Below, in pieces: positions 45,901-49,083 of a stretch of 49,083 nucleotides of DNA. Under the pieces are notes generated by a model, which was not told the DNA's origin, ran no database searches, and saw only the letters and a program-made list of their open reading frames with translations. The first letter of the stretch is position 1. Each line of letters opens with the position of its first letter. Both the position numbers and the translations under genes were made by a program. The DNA is from Klebsiella indica (GTDB taxonomy: Bacteria > Pseudomonadota > Gammaproteobacteria > Enterobacterales > Enterobacteriaceae), in contig NZ_VCHQ01000036.1 in NCBI RefSeq assembly GCF_005860775.1, positions 1 through 49,083 on the forward strand, written 5' to 3'.

Positions 45901-48900
45901 CCGGCAACAGCGGTACGGTGAGCAAAAAGCTGGGTGAGATGCTGACCATCAGGGGCGATAAAAGCACGGCGGGAAGCTACTCGGCCGGCAACCTGAACAC
46001 GGAGGTGGATCAGAACGGCGACCTGGTGGTGCAGATGGCGGACAGCCCGGAATTCGCCTCGGCGATCATCGGCGGCGGCACCACCCTGGACGGCAGCGGG
46101 CTGACGATCAGCGGCGGGCCGGCGATCACCACCGCAGGGGTTAACGCGGGCGACCAGAAAGTCACTCATGTGGCGGCGGGGGAGCTGAGCGGCACCAGCA
46201 CCGACGCGGTGAACGGCTCCCAGCTGCACGCCACCAACCAGAATGTGACGACCAACACCACGAATATCGCGCAGAACACGCAGAACATCAGCGCACTGGG
46301 CGATTCGGTGGAGAACGTCTATACCGGCGGCACGAAGTACTTCCATGCCAATTCAACGGGGACTGACTCGCAGGCGCTGGGGCTGGACTCTGTTGCAATC
46401 GGGACGGGCGCGGTGGCGAACAACGCCGGGGATATCGCGCTGGGCGCGGGCTCACTGACGGAAGCGGCGGTGGGCACCTCAGGGGTGACGCTGCGCGGCA
46501 CCGACTACGCGTTTGCGGGGGCGAACCCGGCGAGCACGCTGAGCGTGGGCAGTGAAGGGGCGGAACGCACCATCACTCACGTCGCAGCAGGTCGTCTGTC
46601 AGAGACCAGCACCGACGCGGTGAACGGCTCGCAGCTGTACGCCACCAACACGGCGGTGGAGAACCTGAACGCCGGCGTCGGCGGGCTGCAGAACGATGCC
46701 CTGCTGTGGGATGAGACACAGGGAGCCTTCTCGGCCAGTCATGGCGACAGTGCGGTGAACAAAATCACTCACGTGGCGGCGGGGGAGCTGAGCAGCACCA
46801 GCACCGACGCGGTGAACGGCTCGCAGTTGTACGCCACCAACCAGAATGTGACGACCAACACCACGAATATCGCGCAGAACACCACAAATATCACGCAGAA
46901 CACCACGGACATCGCGAACCTGGCCGGCACCCCGCTGAACTTTGCCGGCAACAGCGGCACGGTGAGCAAAAAGCTGGGTGAGACGCTGACCATCAGGGGC
47001 GATAAAAGCACGGCGGGAAGCTACTCGGCCGTCAACCTGAACACGGAGGTGGATGCGCACGGCGACCTGGTGGTGCAGATGGCGGACAGCCCGGAATTCG
47101 CCTCGGCGATCATCGGCGGCACCACCACCCTGGACGGCAGCGGGCTGACGATCAGCGGCGGGCCGGCGATCACCACCGCAGGGGTTAACGCGGGCGACCA
47201 GAAAGTCACCCACGTGGGGGCGGGGGAGCTGAGCAGCACCAGCACCGACGCGGTGAACGGCTCCCAGTTGCATGCCACCAACCAGAATGTGACGACCAAC
47301 ACCACGAATATCGCGCAGAACACCACGGACATCGCGAACCTGGCGACCACCCCGCTGAGCTTTGCCGGCAACAGCGGCACGGTGAGCAAAAAGCTGGGTG
47401 AGACGCTGACCATCAGGGGCGATAAAAGCACGGCGGGAAGCTACTCGGCCGGCAACCTGAACACGGAGGTGGATCAGAACGGCGACCTGGTGGTGCAGAT
47501 GGCGGACAACCCGGAATTCGCCTCGGCGATCATCGGCGGCGGCACCACCCTGGACGGCAGCGGGCTGACGATCAGCGGCGGGCCGGCGATCACCACCGCA
47601 GGGGTTAACGCGGGCGACCAGAAAGTCACTCACGTGGCGGCCGGGGAGCTGAACGGCACCAGCACCGACGCGGTGAACGGCTCCCAGCTGCACGCCACCA
47701 ATACGGCGGTGGAGAACCTGAACGCCGGCGTCGGCGGGCTGCAGAACGATGCCCTGCTGTGGGATGCAGATAAAGGGGCCTTCTCGGCGAGCCACGGCGA
47801 TACGGCGGTGAACAAAATCACCCACGTGGCGGCGGGGGAGCTGAGCGGCACCAGCACCGACGCGGTGAACGGCTCCCAGCTGCACGCCACCAACCAGAAT
47901 GTGGCGACCAACACCACGAATATCGCGCAGAACACCACGGACATCGCGAACCTGGCGACCACCCCGCTGAGCTTTGCCGGCAACAGCGGTACGGTGAGCA
48001 AAAAGCTGGGTGAGATGCTGACCATCAGGGGCGATAAAAGCACGGCGGGGAGCTACTCGGCCGCCAACCTGAACACAGAGGTGGATCAGAACGGCGACCT
48101 GGTGGTGCAGATGGCGGACAACCCGGAATTCGCCTCGGCGATCATCGGCACCACCACCGCCCTGGACGGCAGCGGGCTGACGATCAGCGGCGGGCCGGCG
48201 ATCACCACCGCAGGGGTTAACGCGGGCGACCTGAAAGTCACCCACGTGGCGGCGGGGGAGCTGAGCGGCACCAGCACCGACGCGGTGAACGGCTCGCAGT
48301 TGTACGCCACCAACCAGAATGTGACGACCAACACCACGAATATCGCGCAGAACACCACAAATATCACGCAGAACACCACGGACATCGCGAACCTGGCCGG
48401 CACCCCGCTGAACTTTGCCGGCAACAGCGGCACGGTGAGCAAAAAGCTGGGTGAGACGCTGACCATCAGGGGCGATAAAAGCACGGCGGGAAGCTACTCG
48501 GCCGTCAACCTGAACACGGAGGTGGATGCGCACGGCGACCTGGTGGTGCAGATGGCGGACAGCCCGGAATTCACTTCGGCGATCATCGGCGGCACCACCA
48601 CCCTGGACGGCAGCGGGCTGACGATCAGCGGCGGGCCGGCGATCACCACCGCAGGGGTTAACGCGGGCGACCAGAAAGTCACCCACGTGGGGGCGGGGGA
48701 GCTGAGCAGCACCAGCACCGACGCGGTGAACGGCTCCCAGCTGCACGCCACCAACCAGAATGTGACGACCAACACCACGAATATCGCGCAGAACACGCAG
48801 AACATCAGCGCACTGGGCGATTCGGTGGAGAACGTCTATACCGGCGGCACGAAGTACTTCCATGCCAATTCAACGGGGACTGACTCGCAGGCGCTGGGGC

Positions 48901-49083
48901 TGGACTCTGTTGCAATCGGGACGGGCGCGGTGGCGAACAACGCCGGGGATATCGCGCTGGGCGCGGGCTCACTGACGGAAGCGGCGGTGGGCACCTCAGG
49001 GGTGACGCTGCGCGGCACCGACTACGCGTTTGCGGGGGCGAACCCGGCGAGCACGCTGAGCGTGGGCAGTGAAGGGGCGGAAC
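42999..49083 (+). CDS. Giant trimeric autotransporter adhesin (YadA/SadA type), 3' end beyond the window
   Basis: The frame is open from ATG 42999 (after GGAGGGAA) to the window edge: 2,028 codons without a stop. The extended signal peptide begins MNTVYRLVWNASLGLWVAVSE, cut after about 20, with cleavage near PQAADA. Residues ~80-468 are about 27 YadA-head repeats of 13-16 residues (ATAIG/STAVG). From ~510 the stalk has repeated necks (STDAVNGSQL), a ~140-residue module (TLTIRGDKSTAGSYS), short NTTNIAQ heptads and HANS-type connectors (TKYFHANSTGTDSQALG). The membrane anchor is not in the window. The protein should trimerise on the cell surface and bind host or abiotic surfaces. The neighbouring helical protein probably assists. 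Confidence 0.93.
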   Translation, partial: MNTVYRLVWNASLGLWVAVSELAKAKGKGKSGLRRARGMLSVGLLGVTLAGIPQAADAWLVTNPTNPGVLPASDGGISTNIALGEGASATHPSGYATAVGYQSSATAPYAIAIGRKATASQTYATAIGDRAEASGYTSVAIGLLSKAGTTVRGYSVAIGQRAEAISDLSAAIGASAAANADYATAIGWLAGASGSSATAIGAGAEASAINATAVGPNSRATDSSAIAIGLGSWASAANSTAIGVYSHADSNSTAVGFDSRADNENATAIGRGAEANAIDSIAVGVSSRANDEKATAIGGGAEASAANSTAVGVYSKAEYENATAVGIYSKASNEKATAIGAAAEATAIHATAVGFSSKADDEDATAVGMHSKASNEKATAIGAVAEATGLHATAIGVYSKAYDEGTTAIGVTAEATGLKSTAVGGYSQASGEGGAAIGVGAQATGLKSTAIGVESRATHDNAVALGGDSVTEAAVATISTTINGIQYTFAGTNPTSTVSVGDVDKERTITNVAAGRLSATSTDAVNGSQLHSTNQSIDVLAGTPLSFAGNSGTVSKKLGETLTIRGDKSTAGSYSAANLNTEVDAHGDLVVQMADNPEFTSAIIGGGTTLDGSGLTISGGPAITTAGVNAGDQKVTHVAAGELSSTSTDAVNGSQLHATNQNVTTNTTNIAQNTTDIANLATTPLSFAGNSGTVSKKLGETLTIRGDKSTAGSYSAGNLNTEVDQNGDLVVQMADSPEFASAIIGGGTTLDGSGLTISGGPAITTAGVNAGDLKVTHVAAGELSGTSTDAVNGSQLHATNQNVATNTTNIAQNTTDIANLAGTPLNFAGNSGTVSKNLGETLTIRGDKSTAGSYSAGNLNTEVDQNGDLVVQMADSPEFASAIIGGGTTLDGSGLTISGGPAITTAGVNAGDLKITHVAAGELSGTSTDAVNGSQLHATNQNVATNTTNIAQNTTDIANLATTPLSFAGNSGTVSKKLGEMLTIRGDKSTAGSYSAGNLNTEVDQNGDLVVQMADSPEFASAIIGGGTTLDGSGLTISGGPAITTAGVNAGDQKVTHVAAGELSGTSTDAVNGSQLHATNQNVTTNTTNIAQNTQNISALGDSVENVYTGGTKYFHANSTGTDSQALGLDSVAIGTGAVANNAGDIALGAGSLTEAAVGTSGVTLRGTDYAFAGANPASTLSVGSEGAERTITHVAAGRLSETSTDAVNGSQLYATNTAVENLNAGVGGLQNDALLWDETQGAFSASHGDSAVNKITHVAAGELSSTSTDAVNGSQLYATNQNVTTNTTNIAQNTTNITQNTTDIANLAGTPLNFAGNSGTVSKKLGETLTIRGDKSTAGSYSAVNLNTEVDAHGDLVVQMADSPEFASAIIGGTTTLDGSGLTISGGPAITTAGVNAGDQKVTHVGAGELSSTSTDAVNGSQLHATNQNVTTNTTNIAQNTTDIANLATTPLSFAGNSGTVSKKLGETLTIRGDKSTAGSYSAGNLNTEVDQNGDLVVQMADNPEFASAIIGGGTTLDGSGLTISGGPAITTAGVNAGDQKVTHVAAGELNGTSTDAVNGSQLHATNTAVENLNAGVGGLQNDALLWDADKGAFSASHGDTAVNKITHVAAGELSGTSTDAVNGSQLHATNQNVATNTTNIAQNTTDIANLATTPLSFAGNSGTVSKKLGEMLTIRGDKSTAGSYSAANLNTEVDQNGDLVVQMADNPEFASAIIGTTTALDGSGLTISGGPAITTAGVNAGDLKVTHVAAGELSGTSTDAVNGSQLYATNQNVTTNTTNIAQNTTNITQNTTDIANLAGTPLNFAGNSGTVSKKLGETLTIRGDKSTAGSYSAVNLNTEVDAHGDLVVQMADSPEFTSAIIGGTTTLDGSGLTISGGPAITTAGVNAGDQKVTHVGAGELSSTSTDAVNGSQLHATNQNVTTNTTNIAQNTQNISALGDSVENVYTGGTKYFHANSTGTDSQALGLDSVAIGTGAVANNAGDIALGAGSLTEAAVGTSGVTLRGTDYAFAGANPASTLSVGSEGAE
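43240..44400 (+). repeat. YadA-head repeat array (about 27 repeats)
   Basis: Repeats of about 42 bp encode 14-residue units with the consensus [ST]TA[IV]GxxxxA. At DNA level they have diverged from one another. The region is lower in GC than the stalk that follows. Confidence 0.85.
44641..46319 (+). repeat. First stalk array: four 420-bp modules
   Basis: The landmark CCGGCAACAGCGG occurs at 44641, 45061, 45481 and 45901, exactly 420 bp (140 codons) apart. The modules are nearly identical in DNA. Differences are confined to a few codons (for example ATTP versus AGTP before the landmark, DAHG versus DQNG). Confidence 0.95.
46320..49083 (+). repeat. 2,517-bp in-frame super-repeat (one full unit, start of a second)
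   Basis: The HANS/head segment starting TATACCGGCGGCACGAAG at 46320 recurs at 48837, and the 247 bp available of the second copy appear identical. The unit is 2,517 bp (839 codons). Inside it the 420-bp module landmark occurs at 46945, 47365, 47977 and 48418; the last interval is 441 bp because of a 7-codon extra NTTNITQ heptad. A second connector (GLQNDALLWD, GAFSASHGD) occurs twice, near 46680 and 47735. Confidence 0.93.

Noticed and set aside
44403..48863. Long minus-strand ORFs (647 and 754 codons) with repeated sequence
   Set aside because: They lie opposite the trimeric autotransporter stalk. Their repetitive Arg/Gly/Ala-rich sequence is the reverse complement of GC-rich repeated codons, and the plus frame carries recognisable YadA-family motifs.
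43240..49083. Regularly spaced repeats considered as a CRISPR array
   Set aside because: The repeats are in-frame coding units of 42 or 420 bp inside one open frame. There are no unique spacers and no cas genes.

Overview
The window comes from the chromosome of a member of the Enterobacteriaceae in the Escherichia/Salmonella/Citrobacter branch. The first 27 kb follow the well-known order rrnH end - tRNA-Asp - yafC - yafD - yafE - mltD - gloB - yafS - rnhA/dnaQ - tRNA-Asp - yafV - fadE - gmhA - yafJ - dpaA(yafK) - dinB - pepD - gpt - frsA - crl. The proteins are clearly orthologous to E. coli and Salmonella but are not identical to either. I cannot name the species from sequence alone.

Region 1 (1-8300): end of an rRNA operon (23S 3' end, 5S, tRNA-Asp), housekeeping genes, and a second identical tRNA-Asp with its own sigma70 promoter. 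rnhA carries a perfect 15-bp-arm palindrome that looks like a template-switch mutation.

Region 2 (8300-9540): a scar downstream of the second tRNA-Asp. It holds the 3' part of a KpsF/GutQ-type isomerase gene and a broken GntP-type permease, both truncated. A genomic island sits at this tRNA in some relatives.

Region 3 (9580-27300): core genes plus a complete Na+-translocating NADH:quinone oxidoreductase operon, nqrABCDEF-nqrM, between dpaA and dinB. apbE, the flavin transferase gene often linked to nqr, is missing from the operon. yafP survives only as a fused remnant between dinB and pepD.

Region 4 (27300-28030): a 582-bp element without a transposase. It has IS4-like terminal inverted repeats and a 13-bp target duplication, and it lies in the loop of what was the crl terminator. 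Its core is a GC-rich chain of strong hairpins that I do not recognise; this is the least explained object in the window.

Region 5 (28030-33400): a GabD-like aldehyde dehydrogenase, an ERIC element, and an iron-uptake pair (TonB-dependent siderophore receptor plus PchR-type AraC regulator), both with Fur-box-like sites.

Region 6 (33400-49083): an AT-rich, horizontally acquired-looking adhesion region. It has a LuxR-type regulator, a five-gene chaperone-usher fimbrial operon, a second LuxR/FimZ-like orphan regulator, a secreted helical-repeat protein, and a giant trimeric autotransporter adhesin. The adhesin starts at 42999 and is still open at the window edge (more than 2,028 codons). Its stalk consists of near-identical 420-bp modules inside a larger 2,517-bp in-frame duplication.
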